Source: an uncultured Solimonas sp. (lineage in GTDB: Bacteria > Pseudomonadota > Gammaproteobacteria > Nevskiales > Nevskiaceae). Taken from it: a stretch of 33,255 bases of DNA. The notes below the pieces were generated by a model. It ran no database searches and was not told the origin of the DNA. It worked only from the letters and a program-made list of their open reading frames with translations. The translations under genes and the position numbers were made by a program. The stretch lies in the NCBI GenBank assembly GCA_946478985.1, contig CAMLDZ010000029.1, positions 1 to 33,255 on the forward strand, given 5' to 3'. Every line of letters begins with the position of its first letter. The first letter of the stretch is position 1. Below are positions 8,595 through 17,408 of the stretch, in pieces.

Positions 8595-9533
8595 TTAGTC
8601 GGCAAGCGCGGCGGCGTCCGGCAGGAACTGCACGCCGCGCACGCCGCAGTCGAGAATCGCCTGGCGCAGCTGCTGGATCGCCTGGCGACGCGGGAAGGTC
8701 TTGCGCCAGACCAGCGCGATCTGGCGATGCGGCGCCGGCGGCACGAAGGGCTTGGCAAGCAGGCGCGAGCGCTCGTCGGCGCGGTTTTCGACCGAGGAAC
8801 GCGGCAGCACGGTGATGCCGAGGCCGCCGACCACCATGTGGCGGATCGTCTCCAGCGAGCTGCCGGACTGCGGCTGCGGCCCATCGCGGTCGGGATCGAC
8901 GCACTTGGGGCAGGCCTCGATCACCTGCTCGCGGAAGCAGTGGCCGGGACCGAGCAGCAGCAGCGGTTCGCCGGCGAGCTGGCGCGCCGGAATCGCCGCC
9001 TCGTTCGCCCAATGGTGGTCGGGCGGCATCAGCACGACGAAGTCCTCGTCGTACAACGGCCACGCCGACAGGCCGTTGAGGTCGATCGGCAGCGCCACGC
9101 AGATCACGTCGATCTCGTTGTCGCGCAACTGTTCGAGCAGGCGCGCGGTGAAGTTTTCCTCGATCACCAGCGGCATCTGCGGCACGCGCTCGCGCATCAG
9201 CGGCACGAGGCTGGGCAGCAGGTACGGACCCACCGTGTAGATCGCCCCGAAGCGCAGCGGACCGGCCAGCTCATCGTGGCCCTCGCGCGCCAGATCCTCG
9301 ATGCGGCGCGCCTCGCTGAGCACCTTGCGCGCCTGCTCGATGATGCGCTCGCCGACCGGCGTCGGCCGCGCCTCGCCGCGATTGCGCTCGAACAGCACGA
9401 CGCCGAGCTGGTCTTCGAGTTTCTTCAGCGCCACCGACAGCGTCGGCTGCGAGACGAACGAACGCTCGGCAGCACGGCCGAAATGGCGCTCCTTGTCGAG
9501 GTTCACCAGATAGCGAAGTTCGGTCAGCGTCAT
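8595..9533 (-). CDS. oxyR: OxyR-type LysR-family peroxide-sensing regulator
   Basis: A LysR-family activator sensing hydrogen peroxide through a disulfide. The N-terminal winged HTH (about 1-60) has the canonical RAAERSFVSQPTLSVALKKLEDQLG. The effector domain carries the OxyR redox motif GHCFREQVIEAC. With the start at ATG 9531-9533 these two cysteines fall at 199 and 208, exactly the E. coli OxyR numbers, which supports both the function and the start. A GTG at 9548 would add five residues. A third cysteine, Cys211, follows in ACPKC. In other gammaproteobacteria OxyR controls catalase and alkyl hydroperoxide reductase genes; none are in this window. Confidence 0.93.
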   Translation of the reverse strand: MTLTELRYLVNLDKERHFGRAAERSFVSQPTLSVALKKLEDQLGVVLFERNRGEARPTPVGERIIEQARKVLSEARRIEDLAREGHDELAGPLRFGAIYTVGPYLLPSLVPLMRERVPQMPLVIEENFTARLLEQLRDNEIDVICVALPIDLNGLSAWPLYDEDFVVLMPPDHHWANEAAIPARQLAGEPLLLLGPGHCFREQVIEACPKCVDPDRDGPQPQSGSSLETIRHMVVGGLGITVLPRSSVENRADERSRLLAKPFVPPAPHRQIALVWRKTFPRRQAIQQLRQAILDCGVRGVQFLPDAAALAD

Positions 9534-9591
9534 GAGGCGATTATGCACGCCGCCGGCGGCCCCCAGGCGCGGGCGGCCGACAACCGCCGGA

Positions 9592-10539
9592 CTACCAGTC
9601 GCGCGGCTTGAGGAAATGCTCGTGCAGCGCTGCCTCCGGCGAACCGGGTGCAGGCTGGCGATCGTACTGCCAGGCGGCGAGTGGCGGCATCGACATCAGG
9701 ATCGATTCGGTGCGGCCGCCGGATTGCAGGCCAAACAGCGTGCCGCGGTCCCAGACCAGGTTGAACTCGACATAGCGGCCACGGCGGTACAGCTGCCAGT
9801 CGCGCTCGCGCTCGCCATACGCCAGATCGCGGCGGCGCGCGACGATCGGCGAATAAGCCTGCAGGAAGTGATCGCCGACGCTGCGCTGCAGCGCGAAGCT
9901 CTGCGCGAAGCCGCCGACCTGCCAGTCGTCGAAGAACAGGCCGCCGATGCCGCGCGGCTCGTTGCGGTGCTTGAGGAAGAAGTAGTCGTCGCACCACTTC
10001 TTGAGCCTGGGATGGGCGGGCGCGCCATCGGCATCGACGAAGCCCTCGCAGGCGGCGCGCGCGGTGGCGTGCCAGTGCCGCGCGTCCTCGTCGAAGCCGT
10101 AGTACGGCGTCAGGTCGAAGCCGCCGCCGAACCACCAGACCGGTGCCGCGCCAGCAGCTTCGGCGAGGAAGAAGCGGACGTTGGCGTGCACGGTCGGCAC
10201 GTAGGGATTGCGCGGGTGGAACACCAGCGATACGCCCATCGCACGGAAGCCGCGGCCGGCGAGTTCCGGACGGTTCTGCGTCGCCGACGGCGGCAACTGC
10301 TTGCCGCGCACATCGGAGAACGCCACGCCGGCGCGCTCGAACACATGGCCTTCGCTGAGCACGCGCGTCTCGCCGCTGCCCTGCAGCGGACTGTCCGCAG
10401 GCTTTTGCCAGGCGTCACTCAGGAAGCGCGCGCCGCCCTCGTCCTCGATCGCCTCCAGCTCGGCGCAGATGCGCTGCTGGAGGTCGCGCAGATAGGCCTC
10501 GACCGCGGCGCTGTCGACGATGCTGGCAGCCTGGTTCAT
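9592..10539 (-). CDS. hemF: Coproporphyrinogen III oxidase, aerobic
   Basis: Oxygen-dependent oxidative decarboxylation of coproporphyrinogen III to protoporphyrinogen IX in haem synthesis; cytoplasmic. The 315 residues are slightly longer than E. coli HemF (299). Diagnostic segments are GGSHVF-like [36 protein letters not shown] with [24 protein letters not shown], and [31 protein letters not shown] split over the C-terminal third. The ATG at 10537-10539 overlaps the tsaC stop (ATGA, 10536-10539), so translation is probably coupled. In many gammaproteobacteria hemF lies beside yrdC/tsaC and aroE; aroE is absent here. Confidence 0.97.
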   Translation of the reverse strand: MNQAASIVDSAAVEAYLRDLQQRICAELEAIEDEGGARFLSDAWQKPADSPLQGSGETRVLSEGHVFERAGVAFSDVRGKQLPPSATQNRPELAGRGFRAMGVSLVFHPRNPYVPTVHANVRFFLAEAAGAAPVWWFGGGFDLTPYYGFDEDARHWHATARAACEGFVDADGAPAHPRLKKWCDDYFFLKHRNEPRGIGGLFFDDWQVGGFAQSFALQRSVGDHFLQAYSPIVARRRDLAYGERERDWQLYRRGRYVEFNLVWDRGTLFGLQSGGRTESILMSMPPLAAWQYDRQPAPGSPEAALHEHFLKPRDW

Positions 10540-11135
10540 CGGCGCAGGATGTGGCCGGTGGCGACGTCGCGGATCGTGGTCGGCTTGGCCAGGCCGCCGA
10601 GCGCGCCGGGCACGATCGCGTCGAGTCCGCTCTTGAAGTACTTGCGCACCTCGAAGCTGCTGCGCGCCGGCTCGCGGCCGGCGGGGTTGGCGCTGGTCGA
10701 CACCAGCGGTCCGCCGAAGCGGCGGCTCAGCGCGCGCACCACCGGATGGCTGCTGACGCGCACCGCGACGCCGTCGTGATCGCCGCTGATCCACATCGGC
10801 GTCAGCTCGCTGGCCGGAAAGATCCAGGTGGCCGGACCCGGCCAGGTCGCCGTCGCGCGCTTGAGCGCGTTGTTCGACGGGATCTGCACGAACGGCTCCA
10901 GCTGCGCGAAATCGGCGGCGATCAGGATCAGGCCCTTTTCCCAGGGCCGCTGCTTGAGCGCGAGCAGGCGCGAGCAGGCGCGCTCGTTGAGCGGGTCGCA
11001 GGACAGGCCCCAGACCGCCTCCGTCGGGCAGGCGATGACCCCCCCGGCTTCGAGGGCATCGATCGCCTTGCGCAGATGCCAGGGCGCGACGTCCATCGGC
11101 TCGGCCATCGGTGAAGCGGCTGCGGCTGGCGTCAT
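10536..11135 (-). CDS. tsaC: Threonylcarbamoyl-AMP synthase TsaC (YrdC)
   Basis: Makes L-threonylcarbamoyl-AMP from threonine, bicarbonate and ATP for the t6A37 modification of ANN-decoding tRNAs. There are 199 residues from the first ATG. Family motifs are [18 protein letters not shown] (about 31-48), [14 protein letters not shown] (60-73), [12 protein letters not shown] (97-108) and the STSANPAG nucleotide-binding motif (146-153). It is the short TsaC type, without the C-terminal Sua5 domain. The first ATG (11133-11135) overlaps the topA stop by 4 bp; in-frame ATGs at 11108 and 11096 would give a protein closer to E. coli TsaC (190 residues), so the start is uncertain. Confidence 0.95.
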   Translation of the reverse strand: MTPAAAASPMAEPMDVAPWHLRKAIDALEAGGVIACPTEAVWGLSCDPLNERACSRLLALKQRPWEKGLILIAADFAQLEPFVQIPSNNALKRATATWPGPATWIFPASELTPMWISGDHDGVAVRVSSHPVVRALSRRFGGPLVSTSANPAGREPARSSFEVRKYFKSGLDAIVPGALGGLAKPTTIRDVATGHILRR

Positions 11136-13573
11136 TGCTCGGCCGTCGTTTTCTTCGCCGCCTTCTTGGCTGGCGCTTTCCTGGCCGCCGCCTTCTTCAC
11201 GGCCTTCTTCACCGCTTTCTTCGCCGGCGCAGCGCCGTCGGCCGCCTTGGCGGTCTTCTTGGTCGCTTTCTTGGCGCCCTTCTTCGGCGCCGACGCCGCC
11301 TCGGCCAGATACGCCTCGCACTCGAACACGCTCAGCGACTCGGCCTCGCGGCCGCGCGGCACTGGCGCACGACGGGCGCCGTCGCTGATGTACGGACCGA
11401 AGCGGCCCTTGATGATGCGAATGCCGGTGCCGTCGAAACTCTTGATCGTCGCCGCGTCGAGCGCTGCCGCCTTCTGCTCGATCAGCTCGACCGCGCGCGG
11501 CAGTTCGATGGTGTACGGGTCGTCGTCCTTCTTCAGCGAGACGAAGCTCCCGCCGTGCCGCACGTACGGGCCGAAGCGGCCGATGTTGACGCTGACCTCC
11601 TCGCCGTTGGGCAAGGTGCCCAGCTGGCGCGGCAGCTGGAACAGCGCCAGCGCGTCGTCGAGCGTGATGGTGTCGATGCGCTGGTTGGCGCGCAGGCTGG
11701 CATAGCGCGGCTTCTCGGCGTCGTCCTTGCTGCCGATCTGCACGAACGGACCGTACTTGCCGAGCCGTGCCGACACCGGCTTGCCGGAGACCGGATCGGT
11801 GCCGATCTGCCGCGCCTCGGACACCTCCATGCGCGACAGCTCCATCTTCGAGTCGACGGTCGGCTTGAAGTCGCCCCAGAACTTGGCGAGCAACGGCTTC
11901 CACTGCTGTTCGCCGCGCGACACCGCGTCGAGATCGTCCTCGAGGTGCGCGGTGAATTCGTAGTCGACGTAGCGGGTGAAGTGATCGGTCAGGAACTTGT
12001 TGACGATCATGCCGACGTCGGTCGGGTTGAAGGCCTTGCCGTCGAGGCGCACGTAGTCGCGCGCCAGCAGCGTCGAGATGATCGAGGCGTACGTCGACGG
12101 CCGGCCGATGTCGTATTCCTCCAGGGTCTTGACCAGGCTGGCTTCGGTGAAGCGCGGCGGCGGCTCGGTGAAGTGCTGGTCGGCGACCAGATCCTTGAGC
12201 TTGACGCGCTCGCCGACTTCCAGCGGCGGCAGGCGCTTGTCGTCGTCGTCGTCTTCCTTGCCGGACGGCGTGTCGAAGCTCTGCGTGTAGGCGGCGATGA
12301 AGCCGGGCTCGATCAGCGTCGAGCCGCTGGCGCGGAAAGCATGGTCGCTGCCGGCGCGCAGCTCGGCGCTGACCGTGTCGTAGACCGCCTGCTCCATCTG
12401 GCTGGCGATGGTGCGCTTCCAGATCAGCTCGTAGAGCTTGGCCTGATCCGGCGCGAGATACTTGGCGACTTCCCTGGGCAGGCGCGCCGCCGACGTCGGG
12501 CGCACCGCCTCGTGCGCTTCCTGGGCGTTCTTGCTCTTGGTTTTGTAGTAGCGCGGCTCCGGCGGCAAGGCCTTGGCGCCGAACTGCTGCGGAATGACCG
12601 TGCGGATGTCGGCCAGCGCGTCCTGCGCGAGGTTGACCGAGTCGGTACGCATGTAGGTGATCAGGCCGACCGTCTCGCCGCCGATGTCGATACCTTCATA
12701 AAGCTGCTGCGCCGCACGCATCGTGCGGCTGGCGGCAAAGCCGAGCTTGCGGTTGGCTTCCTGCTGCAGCGTCGAGGTGGTGAACGGCGGCGCCGGATTG
12801 CGGCGGCGCTGCTTCTTGTCGACGGCGGCAACCAGCAGCTCGCCCTGCGCGGCCTTCTGCACGGCAGCCTTGGCGGCCATCGCGCCCATCACGTTGGTCA
12901 GCGTGAACTGCTCGACCTTGCGGCCGCCGAATTCGACCAGCTTGGCGGTGAACGGCTGAGTGCCCTTCTCGACGTCGGCCTCCAGCGTCCAGTACTCGCG
13001 CGGCACGAAGGCCTTGATCTCTTCCTCGCGCTCGCAGATCAGGCGCAGCGCCGGGCTTTGCACACGGCCAGCCGACAGGCCCGGCTGAACCTTGCGCCAC
13101 AGCAGCGGCGAGAGGTTGAAGCCGACCAGGTAGTCCAGCGCGCGGCGGGCCTGCTGGGCGTTGACCAGATCGTCGGAGATGTCGCGCGGGTTCTGGATCG
13201 CCTTCTGCACCTCGCGCTGGGTGATCTCGTAGAACACCACGCGCTTGACCGGCTTGCCCTTGAGCAGGTTCTTCTCGCGCAGCAGCTCGGCCAGATGCCA
13301 GGAGATCGCCTCGCCTTCGCGGTCAGGGTCGGTGGCGAGCCAGAGTTCGTCGGCATCCTTGAGCGCCGAAACGATCGCGCGCACGTGTTTTTCGTTGCGT
13401 TCGATGATCTGGTACTTCATCTCGAAGCCGTGCGCCACGTCGACGGCGCCGTCCTTGGGCACCAGATCGCGTACATGCCCGTAAGAGGCCAGGACCTCGA
13501 AGTCCTTGCCCAGATACTTCTTGATCGTCTTCGCCTTGGCAGGCGATTCCACGATGACCAGATTCTTGCTCAT
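11132..13573 (-). CDS. topA: DNA topoisomerase I, with Lys/Ala-rich tail and no zinc ribbons
   Basis: A type IA topoisomerase that relaxes negative supercoils. It has 813 residues. The Toprim domain starts at residue 1 with the catalytic Glu9 (VIVES) and the acidic triad in TDPDREGE (D82, D84, E86). The catalytic Tyr is Tyr307 in [10 protein letters not shown]. The [14 protein letters not shown] and [14 protein letters not shown] motifs are intact. The C-terminus has repeated GRFGPYV- and KYGPFVQ-type units (Topo_C repeats, about 600-740) instead of the Cys4 zinc ribbons of E. coli TopA; no paired CxxC motif is present. It ends in about 50 residues rich in KKA repeats, probably an unstructured DNA-binding tail. 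It heads the topA-tsaC-hemF group. Confidence 0.97.
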   Translation of the reverse strand: MSKNLVIVESPAKAKTIKKYLGKDFEVLASYGHVRDLVPKDGAVDVAHGFEMKYQIIERNEKHVRAIVSALKDADELWLATDPDREGEAISWHLAELLREKNLLKGKPVKRVVFYEITQREVQKAIQNPRDISDDLVNAQQARRALDYLVGFNLSPLLWRKVQPGLSAGRVQSPALRLICEREEEIKAFVPREYWTLEADVEKGTQPFTAKLVEFGGRKVEQFTLTNVMGAMAAKAAVQKAAQGELLVAAVDKKQRRRNPAPPFTTSTLQQEANRKLGFAASRTMRAAQQLYEGIDIGGETVGLITYMRTDSVNLAQDALADIRTVIPQQFGAKALPPEPRYYKTKSKNAQEAHEAVRPTSAARLPREVAKYLAPDQAKLYELIWKRTIASQMEQAVYDTVSAELRAGSDHAFRASGSTLIEPGFIAAYTQSFDTPSGKEDDDDDKRLPPLEVGERVKLKDLVADQHFTEPPPRFTEASLVKTLEEYDIGRPSTYASIISTLLARDYVRLDGKAFNPTDVGMIVNKFLTDHFTRYVDYEFTAHLEDDLDAVSRGEQQWKPLLAKFWGDFKPTVDSKMELSRMEVSEARQIGTDPVSGKPVSARLGKYGPFVQIGSKDDAEKPRYASLRANQRIDTITLDDALALFQLPRQLGTLPNGEEVSVNIGRFGPYVRHGGSFVSLKKDDDPYTIELPRAVELIEQKAAALDAATIKSFDGTGIRIIKGRFGPYISDGARRAPVPRGREAESLSVFECEAYLAEAASAPKKGAKKATKKTAKAADGAAPAKKAVKKAVKKAAARKAPAKKAAKKTTAEQ

Positions 13574-13619
13574 TCACCGCTCGGGGATGACCACACGGCC
13601 GGCGGCCGCATTCGGGCGC

Positions 13620-13649
13620 CTTATAAGCGGTACGCCGCCGCGGTGTCCA
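13620..13649 (-). promoter_or_regulatory. Candidate sigma-70 promoter for topA-tsaC-hemF
   Basis: On the minus strand, TGGACA (13644-13649) lies 18 bp upstream of TATAAG (13620-13625), giving good matches to both boxes, with the topA ATG about 46 bp after the -10. The motif stands out in this very GC-rich DNA. No transcript data are available. Confidence 0.45.
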
Positions 13650-13702
13650 GACCAACTGCGCGCGCCCGCGCGTACGCGCGGTGTGCGGAGAGTTCAAGGG
13701 TT

Positions 13703-13874
13703 TTTATTGTGACGACGCCGCGCATCGCGGAGAGGCCGTTGTGAGCAGCGCCGATCGCCCACCCAAACTGCGCCGAAAGCGGCGCAGCCGTCGTTGTGAG
13801 CAGCCCCGAGGTCGCGGTCCCCGCGCACAGCCGTACTCAAGGTACGGCGAGCACGCAGAGCGTGAGATCGGGGC
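13703..13874. repeat. Hairpin-dense intergenic element between smg and topA
   Basis: The 13574-13898 gap holds no convincing gene. Within it TTGTGA occurs three times (13707, 13739, 13794), the last two as a shared GTTGTGAGCAGC. Perfect inverted repeats are CCGCG-CAT-CGCGG (13718-13730), an 8-bp stem CTGCGCCG-AAAG-CGGCGCAG (13768-13787), CGCGG-TCC-CCGCG (13813-13825), GCCGTAC-TCAAG-GTACGGC (13830-13848) and CACGC-AGA-GCGTG (13852-13864). The last three are enclosed by GCCCCGA/TCGGGGC (13803-13809 with 13868-13874), giving a four-way, cloverleaf-like fold of 72 nt. It could be a dispersed intergenic repeat, a structured RNA or an mRNA element upstream of topA. The family is not recognised. Confidence 0.55.
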
Positions 13875-13898
13875 GCGCAGCAGACGGATGCGTCGCTT

Positions 13899-14366
13899 TC
13901 AGTGTTTGAATTCGCCGTGGTAATAGACCATCTCTTCCAGGTGGCCAAACGCTTCCTCGGCATTGGGCTGGTTCATCAGCACCAGCAGGCAGACCCATTT
14001 GACGCGTTCCAGGTCCACGTCTTCAGGCAGCGCCATCAGGCGGTCGATGATCAGCTCGCGCATTTCGCCGGTGATGATGCCGAGCTGCTCCAGGTACATC
14101 ATGAAGCCGCGGCAATCGGTGGAGATCTTGGCGGTTTCGTCGCGCGTATAGATGCGGGTGGCACGGCTGGGGCCGAAGATCAAAGGCAGCTGGCGCTGCT
14201 CGGCCAGGCCGTCGAGCCAGGAGAAGGCGTGGCCGACTTCCTCGTCAGGGAACCCCGCCGCGACCAACTCCTCGCGCAGCGTGTCCTGATTGTCGGTGTC
14301 GGCAAACTCACCTTCCTGGTAGTTCTCGAACAGGTACATCAGCACATCCAGGACCGTCTCTTTCAT
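13899..14366 (-). CDS. smg: Smg family protein (DUF494)
   Basis: A small, acidic, helical protein of unknown molecular function, conserved next to dprA across gamma- and betaproteobacteria. It has 155 residues. The N-terminus MKETVLDVLMYLFENY and the C-terminal PEDVDLERVKWVCLLVLMNQP and EEAFGHLEEMVYYH segments are characteristic of Smg. GGAG lies 8 nt upstream of the ATG at 14364-14366, a good ribosome-binding site. It lies 55 bp downstream of dprA on the same strand; GGCGG/CCGCC in that gap could form a weak hairpin. The name comes from its position beside smf (dprA), so no role should be inferred from it. Confidence 0.95.
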   Translation of the reverse strand: MKETVLDVLMYLFENYQEGEFADTDNQDTLREELVAAGFPDEEVGHAFSWLDGLAEQRQLPLIFGPSRATRIYTRDETAKISTDCRGFMMYLEQLGIITGEMRELIIDRLMALPEDVDLERVKWVCLLVLMNQPNAEEAFGHLEEMVYYHGEFKH

Positions 14367-14421
14367 TTTCGAGTCTCCGTGCTGTGTCGCGTGAAATCCT
14401 AAGCGGGGCGGCCTTCGCCGC

Positions 14422-15558
14422 CTATCCCTGCGCTGGCCCTCGGCGTTGATAGCGACCTCCAGGCGCTATCGCCAGCTGCTCATCCAGTTCCAAAGTCGTC
14501 AAGGCCGCCTGCAGCTCGGCCACGGTCAGACCGCTGCGGGCGACCAGCGTGTCGAGATCCAGCGGGGCATCGTCCAGCACCGCCAGAACGCGCGCGGCCG
14601 CCGTATCGGCGGGCGGCGGCGCCGCGGGCGCGGCCGCATTATCCGCGGTCTTTGTTGCAAGGCGCGTGCCGAGAAACGGCCGCAGCAATGGACCCAGCTC
14701 CTCGAACAGGTCGTCGACCGTCTCGACCAGCTTGGCGCCCTGCCGGATCAGCTGGTGACAGCCGCGGGCTTGCGGATTATGGATGGAACCGGGAATCGCG
14801 AAGACTTCGCGGCCCTGCTCAAGCGCCAGCCGCGCGGTGATCAGCGAGCCGGATTCGCGTGCCGCCTCCACCACCAGCACGCCGAGCGAGAGCCCGGAGA
14901 TGATGCGGTTGCGGCGCGGAAAGTTCTCGGCCAGTGCCTGCACGCCGACCGGGAATTCCGACAGCAGCAGGCCCTGCGCGGCGATCTCGCGCGCCAGCGC
15001 CTGATGCCGCGCCGGGTAGACGCGATCGAGCCCGGTTGCGCAGACCGCCACCGTGTGTCCCTGTCCCTGCAGCGCACCGCGGTGCGCGGCGCCGTCGATG
15101 CCCAGCGCCAGACCCGAGGTGACGGTGAAGCCGCGGCGCGCCAGTTCGGCGGCGAACGCCCGGGCGTTGTCGAGGCCCTGCGGCGTCGCCGAGCGCGAGC
15201 CGACGATCGCCAGTTGCGGCCAGTCCAGCAGATCGGCATCGCCGATGTAGAACAGCAACGGCGGCGCCTGGGCGATCTCGCGCAGGCGCGCCGGATAGCG
15301 GGGGTCGTCCAGCGTCAGCAGGCCGCGGCGCTCGCCGCCGTCGAGCCAGCGCAGGTCGGCGGCGATGCCGTCGCGGTCGGGCCTGCCGAGCGCATCGATC
15401 TGCAGGCTGCTCAGGCCCAGGGCGCGCCACGCGGTCGGCGAGGCCTTGAGCGCCGCCTCCGGCGTGCCGAATTCGGACAGCAGGCGCTGAACGGCGACAC
15501 TGCCGACGCCGGAGGCGCGGCTCAGCGCCAGCCAGGCACTCAGCCGCGCGCGGTCCAT
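14422..15558 (-). CDS. dprA: DNA-processing protein DprA (Smf)
   Basis: Binds incoming single-stranded DNA during natural transformation and loads RecA; it is also present in many species not known to be competent. The 378 residues are collinear with E. coli Smf (374). An N-terminal HhH/SAM-like region (about 1-60, with GVGSVAVQRLL) precedes the Rossmann-fold core, with AIVGSRSATPQG (117-128), TSGLALGIDGAAH (147-159), TGLDRVYPARH, EFPVG, FPRRNRIISGLS and VVEAARESGSLITA. A C-terminal winged-helix domain (about 315-375, LDTLVARSGLTVAELQAALTTLE split over it) is present. Other competence genes are not in the window. It is 19 bp downstream of the LysM lipoprotein gene. Confidence 0.96.
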   Translation of the reverse strand: MDRARLSAWLALSRASGVGSVAVQRLLSEFGTPEAALKASPTAWRALGLSSLQIDALGRPDRDGIAADLRWLDGGERRGLLTLDDPRYPARLREIAQAPPLLFYIGDADLLDWPQLAIVGSRSATPQGLDNARAFAAELARRGFTVTSGLALGIDGAAHRGALQGQGHTVAVCATGLDRVYPARHQALAREIAAQGLLLSEFPVGVQALAENFPRRNRIISGLSLGVLVVEAARESGSLITARLALEQGREVFAIPGSIHNPQARGCHQLIRQGAKLVETVDDLFEELGPLLRPFLGTRLATKTADNAAAPAAPPPADTAAARVLAVLDDAPLDLDTLVARSGLTVAELQAALTTLELDEQLAIAPGGRYQRRGPAQG

Positions 15559-15577
15559 GGTTCCGGCCGGCTGCGCC

Positions 15578-16765
15578 TCACGGCTGCTCTCCCGGCTGCG
15601 GCTGCTCGGCGACGTCGAGCACGTGGATCTCGCGGACCGCCTTCATCACCAGCGCGTAGGACACCCGCGCTTCCGCCTTGAACACCAGCATCGTGCCGGC
15701 GTACAGCGGTGGCAGCGACACCAGCCGCTTGCTGTAGGGATCGCGTGCGCGGCGGTTGGCCTGCAGGATGCTCAGCACATGGCCGGGCTCGATGCCGTCG
15801 CGCGCGCCGCGGTTGATCGTGACGACCTGGTACTGGCCGATCTGCGAGACGCCGTCGAACACCGACAGGATGCGTGCGCCGACCTTGGCCGCCGGTGCGT
15901 GCGGGTAGAACGCGGACGCCAGGGTTTCGTCGAGCGGCGGAATCAGACGATCGCCGGCCTTGGCCTCGCGCGTGCTGCTGCTGATCAGTGCCGTGCCGGG
16001 CCTGCCCGGTTTGCGCAATTCGACACCGCCGACCGGCGTGCCCTCCCAGCCCAGCAGTTCGCCGGAGTCCGGATCGGTGAACTTCTTGCCCAGGCGCACC
16101 GCCTCGTAGCGCGGCAACGGCTGCGCCGGCAGGTTCTGCACATACACCAGGCTGCCGGCGCCCTCGATCACGTGCGGATCGACGAAGCTGAGCAGGTACG
16201 GTGCCTGGCGCAGCGCCTCGGCGTCGAGCAGGCGCGGGCTGCGCAGGAAGTCGCGGATCGCCTCCAGCGGCACCGCCGGCACCGCCGCTTCCAGCGGCAG
16301 CTCGCGGACCCGCGGCGACAGATATTCGAGATTGGCGTTGAGACCCTCGGCGGCCAGCAGCTGCGGCCGGCCGTCGCGCCAGACCAGGGTCAGTACGTCA
16401 CCGGGATAGATGCGGTGCGGATTGCGGACCTGATCGTTGACGTACCAGATCTCCGGCCACTGCCAGGGCTCCTTGAGGAAATGGTTGGCAATGTCCCAGA
16501 GCGTGTCACCGCGCCTGACCACGTAGCGCAGCGGCGTGTCGCTGCGCAGCGCGACCGCCGGCGGCAGCTCTGCGGGGACCGCGACCGAGGCGGTAGCAGG
16601 CGGGGTGGCAGGCGCGGCGAGTGGCGCGGCGGGCGCCGCATCGAAAGCGTCGGTGGCAGGCGGTGCGGACGCCTTGGGCGTCGCCCCGGCACAGCCAGCC
16701 AGCACCAGCGCCGCCGTCAGCCCGAGTGCGCGGTGAACCCTCTCCAAGCCGTTATACTTGCGCAT
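15578..16765 (-). CDS. LysM-domain peptidoglycan-binding lipoprotein
   Basis: A 395-residue envelope protein. With the ATG at 16763-16765 the N-terminus is a lipoprotein signal with lipobox LAGC (Cys25), and GGGGGA lies 10 nt upstream of this start. An upstream in-frame ATG at 16801 would only lengthen the n-region. A Pro/Ala-rich linker (about 26-75) leads to one LysM domain (80-129: YVVRRGDTLWDIANHFL, then IYPGDVLTLVW). The remaining 265 residues form a conserved domain with AVPLEAIRDFLRSPRLL and INRGARDGIEPGHVLSI, the latter resembling beta-rich SH3-like folds; its function is unknown. LysM proteins of this type recur directly upstream of dprA in gammaproteobacteria. It diverges from def. 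Confidence 0.92.
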   Translation of the reverse strand: MRKYNGLERVHRALGLTAALVLAGCAGATPKASAPPATDAFDAAPAAPLAAPATPPATASVAVPAELPPAVALRSDTPLRYVVRRGDTLWDIANHFLKEPWQWPEIWYVNDQVRNPHRIYPGDVLTLVWRDGRPQLLAAEGLNANLEYLSPRVRELPLEAAVPAVPLEAIRDFLRSPRLLDAEALRQAPYLLSFVDPHVIEGAGSLVYVQNLPAQPLPRYEAVRLGKKFTDPDSGELLGWEGTPVGGVELRKPGRPGTALISSSTREAKAGDRLIPPLDETLASAFYPHAPAAKVGARILSVFDGVSQIGQYQVVTINRGARDGIEPGHVLSILQANRRARDPYSKRLVSLPPLYAGTMLVFKAEARVSYALVMKAVREIHVLDVAEQPQPGEQP

Positions 16766-16825
16766 TGCCAGCGCATCCCCCGGAAGGCTCTGCTGCATCA
16801 TTGGTGATTCACTCGGGCCGCCGAA

Positions 16826-16855
16826 ACTCTAGACGGCTCAATTCTTTGCCGTCAA
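16826..16855 (-). promoter_or_regulatory. Candidate promoter for the LysM-dprA-smg block, with inverted repeat
   Basis: On the minus strand TTGACG (16850-16855) is followed after 18 bp by TAGAGT (16826-16831), about 60 bp before the LysM gene ATG. The inverted repeat GACGGC/GCCGTC (16832-16837 and 16848-16853) occupies the spacer, and TGTCC-GATCT-GGACA (16863-16877) lies just beyond, towards def. The def promoter must lie in the same 139-bp divergent gap, but I could not place its boxes. Confidence 0.35.
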
Positions 16856-16904
16856 ATTCGGATGTCCGATCTGGACAGGTCATCCACGCCACGAAGTACT
16901 GCAC

Positions 16905-17408
16905 ATGTCGCTGCTGAGCATTCTCCACCATCCCGATCCGCGACTGCGTCAAAAGGCCTCGCCGGTCAGCGTCTTCGACGATGCCTTACAGCGGCTGATC
17001 GACGACATGTTCGAAACCATGTACGACGCCCCGGGCGTCGGCCTGGCGGCGACACAGGTCGGCGTGCCGCTGCGGCTGGCGGTGATGGACTGCAGCGACG
17101 ACAAGGCCAGGCCGGAACCGATGGTCATCATCAATCCGGAGCTCAGCGAGCCGGCCGAACGCGTCGAGATGGAAGAAGGCTGCCTGTCGGTGCCGGGCGT
17201 GGGCGACAAAGTGCAGCGATTCAACCGCTTGAAGTTGCGCGCGCTGGACCGCCAGGGCCAGCCGTTCGAGCTGTTGGCAGAGGGTTTGCTTGCCCAGGCG
17301 ATTCAGCACGAAATCGACCATCTCGACGGCAAGCTCTACATCGATTACCTCTCGCCGATGAAGCGGGAGCGAATCATCAAGAAGCTTGCCAAACGCAAGG
17401 AAGCCTGA
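16905..17408 (+). CDS. def: Peptide deformylase
   Basis: A metalloenzyme that removes the N-formyl group from nascent proteins; cytoplasmic and ribosome-associated. It has 167 residues and all three family motifs: [10 protein letters not shown] (44-53), EEGCLSVPG (90-98, metal ligand Cys93) and QHEIDHLDG (134-142, metal ligands His135 and His139 with catalytic Glu136). The length is normal for the Gram-negative type I enzyme. The ATG at 16905 has only a weak purine stretch (GAAG) upstream. The stop overlaps the next gene in a TGATG arrangement, and fmt follows, pairing formyl addition with removal as in E. coli. Confidence 0.97.
   Translation: MSLLSILHHPDPRLRQKASPVSVFDDALQRLIDDMFETMYDAPGVGLAATQVGVPLRLAVMDCSDDKARPEPMVIINPELSEPAERVEMEEGCLSVPGVGDKVQRFNRLKLRALDRQGQPFELLAEGLLAQAIQHEIDHLDGKLYIDYLSPMKRERIIKKLAKRKEA

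Noticed and set aside
11150..11290. Short tandem repeat tract
   Set aside because: It is explained by the Lys/Ala-rich codons of the TopA tail rather than by an independent repeat element.
11111..13744. 877-codon open frame on the plus strand opposite topA
   Set aside because: It is antisense to a certain topA gene. Its composition is the His/Arg/Gln/Ala-rich pattern typical of shadow frames in high-GC DNA, and no family is recognisable.
13707..13799. CRISPR-like array from the TTGTGA repeats
   Set aside because: There are only three short repeats with unequal spacing (32 and 55 bp) and no cas genes.
13803..13874. tRNA reading of the cloverleaf-like fold
   Set aside because: It has a 7-bp closing stem and three arms, but no TTCRA T-loop, a 3-nt loop in the T-arm position, no D-loop GG and no plausible 7-nt anticodon loop on either strand.
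13694..13963. 89-codon minus-strand frame across the topA-smg gap
   Set aside because: It runs through the hairpin-dense repeat and overlaps the smg 3' end in another frame. There is no ribosome-binding site, and its composition follows from the repeats.
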